Numbered from the stretch's first letter, positions 1 to 33,647 are shown. The stretch is DNA of 64,000 nt from Diphasiastrum complanatum (GCA_029204225.1 MU832120.1:22110-86109), one strand, 5' to 3'. Notes: generated by a model from the letters alone, not told the origin. Translations and numbers: made by a program.

Positions 1-536
1 AAGAGTGGTGCTGATCCAGCGCTGATAGTACCCTCATATATCCTGATTTTCAGAACCATCTTTGGTCTTAAATCAGAAGATTTTGGAGCAATTAGATCGC
101 TGTCCAGTCAGCGAGGGTAGAGAGACACCAAAATCAGAAATTGAAACACTTTTTGGGCCCCAAATTAGAAGAAATCGGGCCAGTCAGGTTGCTGTCAGAT
201 CAGCGAGGGTAGGCAGCTATCAACCTCAGAAAGTTTTGCACTTTTTGGAGTCCTTTGCCTCGTTTTTGGAACCCCACGTCTGCAATTGGATCAGCGAGCT
301 ACTCTACTCAAGAAACCGAAAATTTTGGTACCATTTTGGAGCTTCAAACTGGGATTTTTTGGGATAGTAGGTTTGAAAATTTGGGTAAAAGAGCTGAGAG
401 GGCTCCTCTTCGTATTTTCTTTGGAAGTACAGTCCTCAGAAACAGCTAAGTCTTCTTTCCCTCTTTGTACAGTTATAAATTAGTCTTTTGACTTTTTTTA
501 AAGGAAACGTCAAACAATCTTTTTCTATCTCTGAAA
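1..536 (+). repeat. Leader region of a Ty3/gypsy element with diverged direct repeats
   Basis: No gene is seen before the gag start at 537. A short block recurs near 94-121, 187-214 and 279-302; each copy carries a form of 'ATCAGCGAG', and the spacing is roughly 90 bp. The position directly upstream of a gag-like reading frame suggests the 5' untranslated leader (and perhaps part of the LTR) of the element at 537-2754. Short open frames here overlap one another and look like chance. Confidence 0.4.
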
Positions 537-1249
537 ATGACCACTTCTCCGGGATCTGATCAACCCCTGACAAGAGGCATTGATGAATTAGAAACAGAAT
601 CCCTGAGGTTCAGTAAAGGGAAAGAACCAATGGAAGTAGAAGAACAGGAACAATTCGAACTCGACGAATTGGTTACCAAGGAGTAGTTTCTCCACTTGGT
701 AACAGAAGTGGATGAACTGAAGTTGGCATTAGCCAATTTCAAGTCCAGTGTGGACGACTCGTTCGCTGAACTCAAAGGCTCAATTTTGAGTTCCGCGAAA
801 GGAAGCCTTCCCTCCACTTCTCAGTTGTCCCCTTCTCCACTTCCATCAGTTTCGGGTGAGCCTATGCGGTCTCACCCCAGTGTCTTTAAAGACTTAAAGC
901 CTCCTACTTTTATTGGGGAAGAGAAGGATAGAAACGCAGATATTCTACAAACCTTCCTTAGCAAATGGAAGAACATTCATGCTCTTAAACAGACCCCTGA
1001 CCATTGCAAGCTATTGAGGCCAATCTTTCCCTAGGGCCCATGGCCTATAAGTGGTGGTTAAATGTCCAGGAGACTGGGCAGACTCCTCGGTCATGGAAGG
1101 CCTTTGAAGAAGCCTTCCTAAGAGAATTTCTACCTGAAAATGAACTTGATAGAGCCTGGGAAGCCTGGGAGAAAACAGTAATGGACAAGTCCCTAATCCA
1201 ATATATCTCGCTAAACTCTTATCTAATGCCCGTACTCTCACGATCGTAG
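537..1249 (+). pseudogene. Broken Ty3/gypsy gag
   Basis: Translation from the ATG at 537 gives an acidic N-terminus (EPMEVEEQEQFELDELV) and stops at a TAG at 684-686. The same frame then continues (FLHLVTEVDELKLALANF) to 1034, so the stop interrupts one reading frame. After a frame change near 1004-1030 the capsid-like part follows (MAYKWWLNVQ, then SWKAFEEAFLREFLPENE), which matches the W...F..AF...F pattern of plant gypsy capsid domains. At least one nonsense change and one frameshift make it inactive. No zinc knuckle is seen before it ends at 1249. It probably belongs to the same element as the RT domain at 1648-2754. Confidence 0.7.
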
Positions 1250-1647
1250 TCACTATGGTTTTCAAAAAGCATTTTCCAGATTTGAAACTTAGTTTTACTA
1301 GCCTTGTATGAAATCTAGTATGGCCACTCTTATCCAATCTTGTACTGTCTATGCTAATAGTAAGTGTTCTTGTACTAAGTTCCCAGGTCTTCTTCACATT
1401 CGCCCATTCCACATTGCCAATGGACATGTGTCTTATATCCTGGTTGGCCTTCCTTGTACTCAAAGTGGACATGTGTCACATGTGCTTTGAATCCCTTTGC
1501 GTAATGTAAATTATAAGTTGTAATTATTGAATCGTAAATGGCTAAGTCACCAACCTGTGGAGACAACTGTAAATTGTAAAATAAATATCAATTCTAGGAT
1601 GGCTAAGGGGATACTGGGTCCCATGAGAGTCTGCTGGACTGACCAAC
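1250..1647. other. Non-coding stretch between gag and RT remnants
   Basis: No conserved reading frame is visible. A 'GGACATGTGTC' phrase occurs twice (about 1421 and 1466). Zinc-knuckle and protease coding sequence would be expected here in an intact gypsy element, so this is probably decayed or replaced internal sequence. Confidence 0.3.
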
Positions 1648-2754
1648 ATGACACATGTCATATGCTCACTGGGACACTTGGTCCAGTGCATAAATGAGAT
1701 AATGCACCTGGATCGCACAGACATTGTTCTCGAGAGAGATTGGCTCTACAGTTTAGGACCTTCCCTCCACAGAAATTATCAGGAGAACACCCTCAGCTTT
1801 CAGCATAAAGGCCAAGAGATCCAGTTGCATGGGGAGCATGATGTTCCCAACAGTCCTATGGTCTGCAGTACGAAGCTCTACCCTATGCCTCGGGCAGACG
1901 AGTTGTTTGATCAACTCGACGGGGCTAAGTTTTTCAATAAAATAGACCCCAGATCGGGATATCATCAAGTCCGTATAAAGTCGGAAGATGTCCCGAAAAC
2001 AGCCTTGAGGACTCGTCATGGTCATTATGAGTTTAAGGTGATGCCATTTGGGCTCACAAATGCTCCAGCTACCTTTATGACCCTGATGAACAGTGTCCTT
2101 AGACCATACTTGGGTAAGTTTGTAGTCGTATTTTTGGATGACATCCTCGTCTACAGCAAAACGAGGAAAGAGCATCTAAAACATCTCAGAAAGGTGTTTC
2201 GACTGCTTAGAAAGCATAAGCTTTATGCTAAAGAATCCAAGTGTGAATTCTTCGTTGAAGAAGTAGCTTATTTGGGTCACACTATCTCGGCAGATGGGAT
2301 TAAGATGGACCCGAATAAGGACAAAGCCATACTCAGTTGGCTGAGACCTCAGAATATTATGGAACTTCAGATCTTTCTTGGTGTGGCGGGATATTACAGA
2401 CGACTTGTCAAGGAATATGCTCAGATAGCAGTTCCCATGACAAATCTTCTTAAGGGGAAGGGAAAGGAGTTCATTTGGGAGTCCGCACAGCAGGAGAGCT
2501 TTGATGCTCTCAAAACAGCCTTAGCTACAGCACTAGTTTTAAAAGTCGTCGACCCCAATCAGCCATTTGTGGTCGAAACAAATGCTAGCGACTTTGCAGT
2601 TGGTGCTGTACTAACTCATGGTGGACGACCAGTTGCGTTCGAGAGTAAAAAACTCGAGCCAGCTCAGACTAGGTATAGTGCCTATGAAAAGGAACTCTTT
2701 TCTATAGTCCATGCCCTTAAGACTTGGAGGCATCGCCAAAAATCCTTAAACTAG
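1648..2754 (+). pseudogene. Ty3/gypsy reverse transcriptase-RNase H, truncated
   Basis: A 368-residue open frame carries clear gypsy RT blocks: [18 protein letters not shown], the [11 protein letters not shown] block, [13 protein letters not shown], and the catalytic [10 protein letters not shown] with both aspartates. The YLGH and [12 protein letters not shown] blocks and the start of RNase H ([16 protein letters not shown]) follow. It breaks off at 'KTWRH', where RNase H should continue, so the 3' half of pol, including integrase, is missing. The N-terminal palm that normally precedes 'PMPR' is also absent: protease-linker-like sequence runs straight into it, implying an internal deletion near 1850-1885. 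The frame lacks stops, so the insertion may be younger than its gag suggests. Confidence 0.9.
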
Positions 2755-3400
2755 GGTTTCAAACTGGCATTTAGCAAAAAGCAAGGGATGATCAATGAAT
2801 CGAGAGGCAAGAAGCCCTACCCTAACAACGACCTACCACAAAAAGCCTATTGATCTAAAACATACTGAGTATTGAAGAAGTTACAATCAATTTCACAAAT
2901 CCTATGTGGGCTAGATTTTCACAAAAGCAAAGAATATAAACATACCAAGTACTAGAAGATGCCCAAAGGCTGTCAGAAGATTAACAATTCACCATAGGGC
3001 TTCAATCTGCTATCTTATCAGCTCCAAATCTGCCAACAAATCACCTATAGTAGGCCACTGTCTCTTGCACCAAACCCAAACTGAAGATGCCAATGATGCC
3101 AAATCCCACACAAGTCTATGATACCAAATGTTGCACACAAGCTCAAAAGCCCTAAGTATATACACAAAAATACCCAACAAACTCGTCACTTTATGAATCT
3201 CAAGCAAATGTACATAGATCAACAAGCAAACATGAGAGCTCTCCTAAAATATCCTAACGTCGACACATGGCAAACTCCATGCATAGTTGACACTTGCCAC
3301 TTGGTAGTACCCCGACACATAGGCAAGCTAGTAGGTAGATTGTTTGACATGTGTTGCTCATCTTTGGTTAGAAAGAGATCAATCCTACCAATGTTGCCAA
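2755..3400. other. No gene recognised
   Basis: This AT-rich stretch follows the abrupt end of the RT remnant. Its open frames are short and resemble nothing known. It may be more of the LTR-A insertion or unrelated retroelement sequence. Confidence 0.3.
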
Positions 3401-4056
3401 TGTAAAAAAATCAACATCTTTTGAAAGAGATGCAAACTCAATAAGAACCTGATAAAAAATCAAACATATGATATGATGAAATTACTGTTCGTACAAAAAT
3501 AGTAAGCTATTGTATTTCACACGTGCGGATCCAAAAATAGCATAAAATGAGCATTCTACACACAAAATTGCAAGATATCACAAATTTAGTGCACCAATGG
3601 ATAGATGAACCTAAGAGAACTCATGTATAAGCATGAAGTGAGAGAAGAGAGAGCGAATATATCTCTTCCCACAAGTGTACAGCTATATATAACAGATCCA
3701 TGACTCATTAATGAGTTTGCTTTCCATCCATAACAAAAACCCTAGCATTAATGTGGACTAGATTCAATGTCTCCAACATTCAAGTTTGAATCTCTCAAAA
3801 TCATGTACTACACTTTTCCACACTTTCAAAAAGTGATTATTCAAATGCTTTAAGACTAATATAACTTTGAAAAATCAAACTTTAAGTCTAATATGAAAAT
3901 TTGCCTCAATTGCCAAATATACAAATATAACCAAAATAGCAAAACTAGTTGAAAACACTGATCCATTTTTCAATACGGACATGATAATTTCCAGATGTAA
4001 TTATGACAAAACAGTATAGAATTCACACATATTTCGAAAGGCTCATGTTTATGAAA
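3400..4056 (-). mobile_element. LTR-A copy (a), copia-type LTR inserted in gypsy sequence
   Basis: Read on the minus strand this matches the block at about 34290-34880 and the block at 41088-41736. Shared landmarks in order are the 'CATGAGCCTTTCGAAATATG' start, 'TTTGGCAATTGAGGC', the palindrome ACTCATTAATGAGT, the TATA box CTATATATA (about 3680-3690 on +), a short purine/pyrimidine tract and 'TCCATTGGTGCACTA'. Copy (c) is followed by a primer binding site, which identifies the family as an LTR. This copy interrupts a gypsy gag-protease frame near 4056. Exact ends and target duplications could not be fixed. Confidence 0.7.
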
Positions 4057-4860
4057 AAATACATAGGTAAGCTAGTAGCTAGTTTACCTATCCGTTCATC
4101 AAGGTGCATTATTTGAAAGTTTATTTCATCTTGGTACCCCTGAATACCAAGATTTAAGTTACTTACCATAGTTTCCCAAATTTTCTTATCTTCACCCTTA
4201 GCTAGTGAAACTATGTACCTATGCTGACTAGGTACTTCTGGAAGTTTAAGTTTTTTAACCAGGGTGTAGTTGATGAAATTATGGGTTGCCCCATCATCAA
4301 CCATAACTCTAACTGACTGGTTACCAACTTTCGTACTAGGTCATGCGGCCCAAAGCTGAAGGGTCTTGCTAGCATTGCAGAGGTCAGCTGCCAACAGTGT
4401 TCATGGTCTTCATGATACACTTTGATCTCGGAAGCTGCCGAGTCACTGGGGAAACTTACGGTCTGAACAAGATGAACTTGTTTTTTATCCTTTTTATCTT
4501 TCTTAGTGAAAGGCCCCTTGAGACACTGTCTGACTGTGTGTCCCTTGCCCATGCACACAAAGCACAAACGTTCTTGTTTGGCTTTCTCAAAATCTTCTGG
4601 TTTTAAGGGATGTATGAGTGAACGGCGTTTCTGAGGAGCTTCACCTTTTACTTTATCTTCTTTCTTTCGTTTTAAAAATTTCTTTTTAAATTGAAAGTCC
4701 TTCTGAGAAGGCTGCTCAGAAAGGGGCTACTGTCTCGCCCTCTTCCTACCCACTGAATCATCATAGATTTGAGCATATTTGAGAGCTTGCTCTAGAGTAG
4801 TGGGCGAGTTTCTCTGAACCTCTACTTTATACTCATCTAGGTGAAGAGCCAAAGTACTAG
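4057..4860 (-). pseudogene. Ty3/gypsy gag zinc knuckle and aspartic protease remnant
   Basis: On the minus strand a gag C-terminus with many Lys/Arg residues runs into a CCHC knuckle (CFVCMGKGHTVRQC, spacing C-x2-C-x4-H-x4-C), all four ligands present. After a frameshift comes the retropepsin-like site VMVDDGATHNFINYTLVKKL, with a D-D-G triad where D-S-G is usual. An upstream in-frame stop lies near 'KRARQ', so the copy is inactive. It ends at the LTR-A insertion on the left. Neighbouring minus-strand gypsy pieces up to about 6.5 kb could come from the same or a similar element. Confidence 0.75.
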
Positions 4861-6480
4861 GAATGCATAGAGCCCCTAGAATAAACATCAAAAATCAGGG
4901 CAGCCAATGGGAAAAGCATTAAAATAGTTAGGCATAATAGGAGTGATGTCACAAAGAAGGGTAGGTAAGCGAGATAAGGCATCATCACCAACATCACTCT
5001 TCCCAAGTCGATATTGCAATTGATGGTAGAAACATTGGAAAAATTGCATCCAATGAAATTGAGGATCGCTAAGATTATTTTGAGTCTCAAGATATGGTGA
5101 AGACTGACTGACGGTCAATATATACATTAGAAGGCATAGGCTGAAAATAATGGCACCACTTAGTAAGGGCATGGATAATAGCCAAAAGCTCTTTCTTGTG
5201 AGTAGAAAGTGAGAAGATGTTTAAGATGGGAAAAAGCATCTTGACACAATAATGTAGACTACTCAAACTTAAAACCCTTACATAAAAGAGCATGAAGTGG
5301 AGAAGAAAAATGAGGCACATGCTTACAGGTTAGTAGCAAGGCCTAAAAACATACAAACAACATGGACATCCATAGGTGTGGGCTAGTGAACTACATTTTG
5401 AACTTTACCATTGCTCACAGAAAATCCCAAGAATTCGATTTGACCAACAACCAATGTATATTGGAATGCTTAGCAAAAAGTTGATGTGTCATGAGAAGGT
5501 GGGAACTTGTAAATGGTTAATATGACAGAGCAAATCAGAACTGTCAACCAAAAGATCATCAAAATAAACAAGCATGTAGGCCTAGTCATGGTTTAAAGAT
5601 ATCAAATACGACATTTTGAATAGTAGGAGGACCATTTGTGACACAAAACATTAAACACAAAATTCATAATACAAATTCGATGGTAGCAAGAATGCATATC
5701 TATCTTTGGAATTTTTTTTTTGTTTTACCCAAATGATCAAGTAAGTCATCCATATGAAGAACAAGATACTAATCACAAATATACATAAACGTTTAGTCAT
5801 TTTTTTTCATCACCAAGTAAAATGGGAGCACCAAAAAGACTTTGATTGGGAATGCGAGGCCATGTTGTAAATGATCAAAAACCTAATGCTGGAAGAACCA
5901 ATTATGTAGTTCACTAGAATACATGGACAAGGACACCCTATTACAAAAAATCACGAGCAACATTTCAAAGATGAGATGGACTTTGGCATTCAGTATCTAA
6001 TGTAGACGGAGCAGGGTTAATGGTGGTGGGAAGTGGAGGAGGGTGAAGGGAGATAGACATCATTAGATCTTGCATACTAGTCATTTGGGCTTGGATGCCT
6101 TCTAAAATCAAGGTATTGCCAATGATTTTGACAAGATGATCGTCGAGTTGAACTTGGAGGTCGTCATGGAAAGATGAAGCAAAAGAACATGTGTTTGGCA
6201 TGGTGGATAGAGGGAAGAAAATGAAATGTAAACAAAGAGCATCAAGGATCGAGTAAACAAAACCTGGGCTGAACTAAGTGAGCACTATAGGGCCAACGAT
6301 AATGGTTGGGACAACAAACTGAAAGAATGATGTAGGGGTGCAACGATGGGGCAAAGAAAACAATCAAGATTGGTAGCAATATGGAAAAAAGGTGTTGATG
6401 GTGATAGCACCAACATACAACAAATAATTTCCAAGACCAGGTAAGTAAATAACATTCTTAATATCTTTGATTTCACTTGT
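4861..6480 (-). mobile_element. Degenerate minus-strand gypsy sequence with RNase H trace
   Basis: The only clear protein trace is at about 5130-5230 on the minus strand: STHKKELLAIIHALTKW, the RNase H block that follows the gypsy RT. The DNA around 5155-5215 resembles 19597-19660, where the same block is preserved with more flanking protein. A possible gag N-terminus (about 5965-6201, HDDLQVQLDDHLVKIIG) is speculative. Frames are broken throughout. I see no host gene here. Confidence 0.6.
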
Positions 6481-7570
6481 AGGTATTCTTACAAGTAACG
6501 GTGCCTGGACCCTTAATATCTACTTTTTGTAGTTCCACCTTTTATTGCAAAGTAGATGTATATTTGTTCAATTTCTCTTGCTCTTCATGTATGATTGGAT
6601 CAGATCCATTGTAATTACAGGTTTAGTGTGCCCTTCTTGAAGTTTGCACGTGATTTGTAACTTGTATGTACAGAATCTGATTGATGATGAAAACAAGTGG
6701 ACTGGGGTTGGGGTGTTCATTCTCTAGAATCTACTGGACTAAAAAAATCTCATGTCTAGGGGAGCTCCCACTGCCACACAAGACAAGATCATCTAGGGCT
6801 CTATGATGTCGGATTGAGCACTCGGATCAAGCAATATGAGAATGCGTAGATGTATTGGACCAAGCACACAATCATATCAGACTTTATTGAACGAATAGCA
6901 AAGTACAACCTAAATAGAAACCCTTGACAAGAAGCTCCTTAGCTTGTGTGTTGGACTTTCTCACAGTATAAACTCACAATGATCCAATCTCTATAAGCCT
7001 AGATCTGAAGAGTATTTATAGCCTCTTCTAAGCACCTCTCTAGGCTATCTATTGTGATTCTAGAACACCATCCTATATGTAGGTAGCCATCTCCGCAAGA
7101 TCCTCTATTTATTTATAGGAAGCAAAAAATAACGTCCATCAGTGTACATTGAGTTGCTTTGATTTTGACTTAAGTACAATGTACCTGACTGGATTGTCAC
7201 TGAAAGTACATAGAATTTACAACATGGGGCTACAAGATAGGTAGTAATCTTTAACGTAAGAAGCAAGTTGCTTTATTATAGCATAGGTCCAAGCTAAACA
7301 AATGAATTCGAATTTCGATGGTTTGGAACTGTGTGGGTGAAATTAGGTTGCATTTCATCTTTCTTGGTATTATTATAAACTTAACATGGTTTAGTATCTT
7401 GTGAATGTAAAACCATTTACTGTTTGTAATATTGGGGTTTTGTGATCTTGTGGGGTGTTTTTTGACTTCTCAAGTTGCATCTTTTGAACATAGGTGATGA
7501 AGGTAATTTACGAGTTGTTGTGCCTCTCTAGTCTGGGTCGAGGTTCTCATGAACCTTTGTGTAGTATGAG
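6481..7570. other. AT-rich sequence upstream of the PPR exons
   Basis: No supported exon was found. On the minus strand 'GGCTATAAATACTC' (about 7009-7022) is a good TATA box in sequence that looks LTR-like, so a solo LTR is possible. The first exon and start codon of the downstream PPR gene should lie here or further left, but I could not identify them. Confidence 0.25.
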
Positions 7571-28693
<21,123 letters not shown>

Positions 28694-29580
28694 GTAGATT
28701 GGGATCTCTTTGTCCCTCCATATCTGTTTTTCCTTGCTACTATATGGCATTCCTGATTGATATGAAGATTTTACAAGATTTTCTGAAATGTTGAAGTTTC
28801 ATGAAACTAACAAATTTTTTGAAAAGAATATGTGGTACTCGAATACACCCACAAATTAAGAATTCCAAGTAGAGGATATTTTCACTCAAGTTTCATGTGG
28901 GGTTGTCCCGTGGCATTTTGAAAACCAAATTGCCAAAAGAATTTGACAACAAGTTTGGCAACTAAATGTTGATGTTTTGTACATTATCTGCTTGTTGTAG
29001 CCTTTACGTGAATCATTAATTTGCATGGAAAATCCGCATCTTTGACGCTATTTATGCATTAACAAACCATGTTGGAAGCAAAGATGCAGGCCACGTTCCG
29101 GAACGCGATTGTTTTCCCATAAGGGTTTCCCCGTACGCAATTTTCTTTTTGTTTTTTTTGTTTTCAAACCTGCCAATATGGGGTATCATGTGAAAGGATT
29201 TCAAAAGAGCAGTTCTGTTGCTTGGTTTCAGATAGCTAACCCCCAATATTGCTAGTCACTTCAATCAGAACTATCAGATACCAAAGCAGATTGTTTTTGC
29301 AGATACGGATTTGCAGATATAACATTGGCTAATCATTTCATTTGTATCTGCTTGCTGCTATTCATTGGTCATTTGGATTGCAACTAGCTGTGGATCCCTC
29401 CAAACGAGAAAAAAATTTGCAATTTTTTTTGCGATTCGAGACGGAGTTTCTTGTCCCGGATCGCTGGCGATCCGGATCACACAATCCAGATTGTTTTTGC
29501 AGCGGATCACGATTCGCTGCAACTGAGGTTGGAAGTGAGCTTTATCCAATTTGATGATCCATTTTCATGGGTGGTAGTGC

Positions 29581-29765
29581 ATAGATGGCTTCTCAATTTT
29601 CAAATCCTTTGAAGGTATGTTCTTCAACCAAAGAGGATCGTCACTTCCTTCATAAGAATCAACTTGAGCAATGGCATTGTTGGTGTCCATATTGCCTCTC
29701 AATTTTCAGATCCTTTGAAGGTATCTCCTTTGACCAAAGAGGATTGCCACTTCTTTTGTAAGAAG
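29581..29765. repeat. Diverged direct repeat, about 110-bp period
   Basis: 'CTCAATTTTCAAATCCTTTG' (about 29591) recurs as 'CTCAATTTTCAGATCCTTTG' (about 29696). Both are followed by an AAGGTAT and then a CCAAAGAGGAT phrase. It lies downstream of the PPR gene in sequence with no recognised gene. Confidence 0.7.
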
Positions 29766-29769
29766 CAAT

Positions 29770-31220
29770 CTAAACAATTTTGATCCTTAAAATTGAGATC
29801 TATAAGTATCAAATATCATCATCAAAACTTGGCTATGTCAAGGTTGATGTCTCCAAATGGATATTTGAACTCGTACTTTGATAGAATATAGACTCTTTAA
29901 TAAAGTAGCATACACACAAAAACTTATCTTTTTCTACTCTATGATTTTTAGCCTAATGAATTGGGTTTTTAACATGTTTTGCAAGCAAAATTAACTTTCA
30001 AAATAGTTGCAAATGGAAGAAGCCGCTATTCCAAAATTTCTCTCTCTTTCACAATTCCATATGAATAGAAATGATATTCCTAGAAATTAGGTAGTGTAAG
30101 TTTCATGTTTTCTTATTTCAACCAAGAGTACAATGACCTAGTTTTTGGCCACTTTGCTTAAGCAAATACATTTCTCTCTCTAGAAAACCATTGTAATTTC
30201 ATAAATCAAATTTAGCACTCAACTTCTTTCAGTCTTATGGATATCATGTTCATCTTATTCGATAGGTGGAGTCATTCTCCAAAAGGCCTTTCCACATCGT
30301 AGAACAACCCATTTGTCGTTTTTGCATGCCACTTTTTTAGTTTTGCTTATTTATCGTAAACTTTGTTGCATATGTGTGAGGTCTTTCATTTACATAAACT
30401 TGAGTGCTTGACAACTATCTCGTGCTTTGGAATACAAATTATCCCATCTTAATATATAAAAAGTTAACTAGTAATATTGTATTTTGTATTGCTGATTTTT
30501 TTTTTCCCAACCAATTTTGTTTGAATATCTACCCTTTCTAATTCCATCTTGTCAAACAAAAATTTCAAAATAAGTGTAAAATAAATTTTGAAACTTTTTT
30601 ACTTCCTTTCACAAGAGTTGAAACCACTTTAGAAAGAAAAGGTTCTACAATGTTAATATTAATTGTAGAGCCTCTCACCTTATCTACTCAAGTTGAAGTT
30701 TCTTCTTGATGCTTAGAATCTTTTAGTTGAAGTTGGTCTAATTTATTTTGTGCATTATTGTTGTCTGCATTGGTTGTTTTTGTCTTTCAAACTTGTTTAA
30801 GTGATCTTCAATAGATTTATTTGATTGTTTAACGTTCTTTTGGTGAGGTGCTCATCGTCAAGTGTCAACTCTTCCATCTTGTTCAACTTGGAGGTATTTT
30901 CAATCACTTCTAATAAAAAATTAAGTGTCTTGAGAGACTCCTATAACAATTGATTTTCTTTACAATTTTCATTAAATGCAATGACATTTGTTTTTGGACT
31001 TCGATCTAAAAAAGATTAACCTTTTTTGTATATTTAAAATTACCTAATTTTAGCCTATATTCGTGTTTTTTTATTAGTCAATATCCAAAGGGTCCCTCCA
31101 TGCTTTCACCTTTGATATCTCTGTAAAATAGTAGCAAACATGATTGAAAACAAAGATATGAGAGTGAATTGCAAATTTCAATCACCTTGAATTATCAACA
31201 CTCTCTTTGTCCTCACGTTA
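29770..31220. other. No gene recognised
   Basis: AT-rich sequence with only short open frames. I see no domain, RNA gene or clear repeat border. Confidence 0.4.
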
Positions 31221-31223
31221 AAT

Positions 31224-31310
31224 CTCCACCTGTCGCGGCGGGTGGAGACCCATCGGGAAAATAAGAAAACAAAAGTTCTAATGGGATTCCACCCGCCGCG
31301 GCGGGTGGAG
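31224..31310. repeat. Two GC-rich palindromes
   Basis: CCACCTGTCGCGGCGGGTGG (about 31227-31246) and the perfect palindrome CCACCCGCCGCGGCGGGTGG (31289-31308) are each followed by 'AGACCCATCGG'. They stand out in AT-rich surroundings and match the array at 37828-38382. Confidence 0.9.
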
Positions 31311-31505
31311 ACCCATCGGAAAAACATCTAAAAAGAATGTCTGATGGTTATTTATTATGTGTCTTAATATCTCATTATATTTTGTGCATGCTTTTTATGC
31401 TGTTGAAGAAACCATTGTCAAGCTTGTTGGAAGTGCCATGCGGTTATACTTGACTAGAGCATGGAAAATAGTGAAGCAGCCCAATAATAACGTGTCTCTA
31501 AGGTT

Positions 31506-32417
31506 TCTGTGGATGAGCCTAACTTCTCAAAGGATGAAGTCGAGACTTTGGGTGTTATTCATGGAATATGGATGGCAGACAACATTGCGGTTGATAGTGT
31601 CAAGTCCGCAAATGGATCTGAGCGCCACGTTGTTTTGTGTTGCGAGGACATTGCTCATTTCATCGAGGCGTCACCAACTCAAGATGCAGATGGCAATCTT
31701 TTAAACTTCGAAGGTCAATTGGGTGCATGAATGATTGTTCTTGTGAGTTTGCATGCTATGTTAAGAACCATTGAGAATATAGAGACAAGACATAATGAGA
31801 CAAGGGAAGAGCATGAAGGAGATGCAGTGATGGAAAATGAAATTATTAATGATGAAATTTATCAGAATGTATTGCAAATAGCTTCACAATCAGCCTTCCC
31901 AACGACATTGCCTGAGGATATAACACCCCTTGACCAAGATGATACATCTCTCCCAACAAGTGTTGCGAGACATGAAATAGTACCTTATGTTCCTATTGTG
32001 TCTCAAAGACAAGGCGAAACAACTTGCAAAGCAAGGGAAGGAAGGGGATCAAGAGGGAAAAGGTTCAAAAGAGTTGGACGCAGAGCAACTATTGCTTCTT
32101 CAGGAAGTGAGGATGAAATTGAACGTGGTCGTAAGTTATCAAAGCCGATCGGACGAGCAAGAAAAAATTCCATGGAGCCAAGAATTGATATTTCTAACTT
32201 GCAGTGTGGCAATTACGAGGATGGTGTGTCCTTTGGAAAAGAAGACGAGATCCAAGAGTTCGAAGAAGACACCAATGTCAATCTTGATTCTTACTCTGTG
32301 GACGATGTTGGCTATGTATGGGAAAGAAGTTTGTACAAAGTGGACTCAGGAAACATTCATCGTGCTTTTCTCTTTACAAACCAATGGGGACTTGACATTT
32401 CTTTTGTAGAAAAGTAG
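31506..32417 (+). CDS. Unrecognised coding region with one in-frame stop
   Basis: One frame runs from a GTTTCTGTGGATGAG segment near 31503 to 32417, broken only by TGA at 31728-31730. The first part reads like folded protein (DEVETLGVIHGIWMADNIAV, then RHVVLCCEDIAHFIEA). The second is charged and probably disordered: acidic near the start, a basic Arg-Gly patch (GRGSRGKRFKRVGRRA), a Ser-acidic patch (ASSGSEDEIERGRK), then an acidic tail (EDEIQEFEEDTNVNLD). I know no family for it. It could be a chromatin- or nucleolus-like protein, part of a transposon, or a captured host gene. The 31503 start may be an exon border rather than a start codon. Confidence 0.45.
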
Positions 32418-32515
32418 TTTGATTCAGAGTAGATTTAGGAAACATTCATCGTGCTTTTCTCTTCACAAACCAATGGGGACTTGACATTTCTTTTGCAGAA
32501 AGTTGTTTGATTCTG
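32349..32515. repeat. 89-bp tandem duplication at the 3' end of the unknown coding region
   Basis: The segment starting GGAAACATTCATCGTGC at 32349 is repeated at 32438, nearly identical through 'TTGACATTTCTTTTG'. The first copy encodes the last codons of the 31506-32417 frame. The second copy may preserve the original continuation. Confidence 0.9.
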
Positions 32516-32586
32516 TTGCCAAGCCCCAAGGCCCACCTCTGCATCTATCAACGTCACATTAAGACCGATGTACTTCCAACAAGGAG

Positions 32587-33212
32587 ATGCCCTGGATATT
32601 TTGTTTGGTAGCTCAGAAACATTCTTGGCCTGATATGATAGATTCTGCAGATTTATACAAAGTTAGGTATCCAAAAGAGGGGGAAACCGACGAAGGTTCG
32701 AAATTAGATGGTCTATGCAATAATAGGTTCCTTGCATTCTGCAAATTTGAACATGTAGATGGTCAACATTTTTGTTGTGCGTGTAATGAGATAGCGCCTC
32801 ATGCAGTGAGACGTAACAAAATATTAAAAGCAACATTCGAGGAGAGGTTTTGTATGTACACGTAAGAATATGTTTGTTCAGAAACATGACACATTACATA
32901 TTGGAATCCGACAGGCTGAACTTTGAACAAGAGAACAAACGAAAGAAAAGCAGCCTGACAGAAATAATGGAACGTGCTCGACAGCTTTGGATTTCCTTGG
33001 ACCGGCCCCATCACATTAAAGGAGTAAAACTAGACCAAGAGACCACAAGGAGAATGGCCTCCTTCTATCAAGGACTTCATGGCGTCATTGGCAATGACAT
33101 TACGGGATGGCTGCAAGGAAGACTGCCATTAAAAACTTTGTATGCAAAGTTTGAAGACTATACCTTAATATTATTGCGCCCGGATGATACTTTCAATACG
33201 TTCTCGATGTAA
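32587..33212 (+). CDS. Unrecognised coding fragments, possibly continuing the region above
   Basis: Two overlapping frames contain protein-like sequence: NNRFLAFCKFEHVDGQHFCC followed by ACNEIAPHAVRR (32587-32865), then EQENKRKKSSLTEIMERARQ and GVIGNDITGWLQGRLPLKTL (32850-33212). The CC-x-AC cysteine cluster could bind metal, but the pattern fits no finger I know. Together with 31506-32417 and 33648-33992 it may be one decayed gene or one captured by a mobile element. Confidence 0.35.
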
Positions 33213-33647
33213 TCTGCAATCGTATTTGTAACAAAATTGTTGCATGGTGATTTTTTTTTTCGAAAAAAAATAAAGAGAAATATATTGAAGAAGGTGCAAA
33301 TAATATGGTCTGAGAAACATGCTTCGTGCATGTCATAAATTTTTTGATTTCATTGGATAATGACCTCCCCAACAATGTAGAGTACAATAAAGAAAGCGTC
33401 AAAACTTCTGTCCAAGACCATTGACAATAAGTTTGCGTATGATTGGATCAAAACATCAACAAGCAGCGGCTGAAGCATATCGACAAAATTGCAAGCGTGT
33501 ATACCTGCATCATTGACTCAGTTTGTACGTAAGGTGAAGGAAATACATATAGAAAGTGCAAGGATTTACAAGGGTACAAGCAGCTCTAACGACGGATGGA
33601 GATTTTTTTTATAAAGTCAAAACCTCCAAAGGTGCATAAGCCATCTG

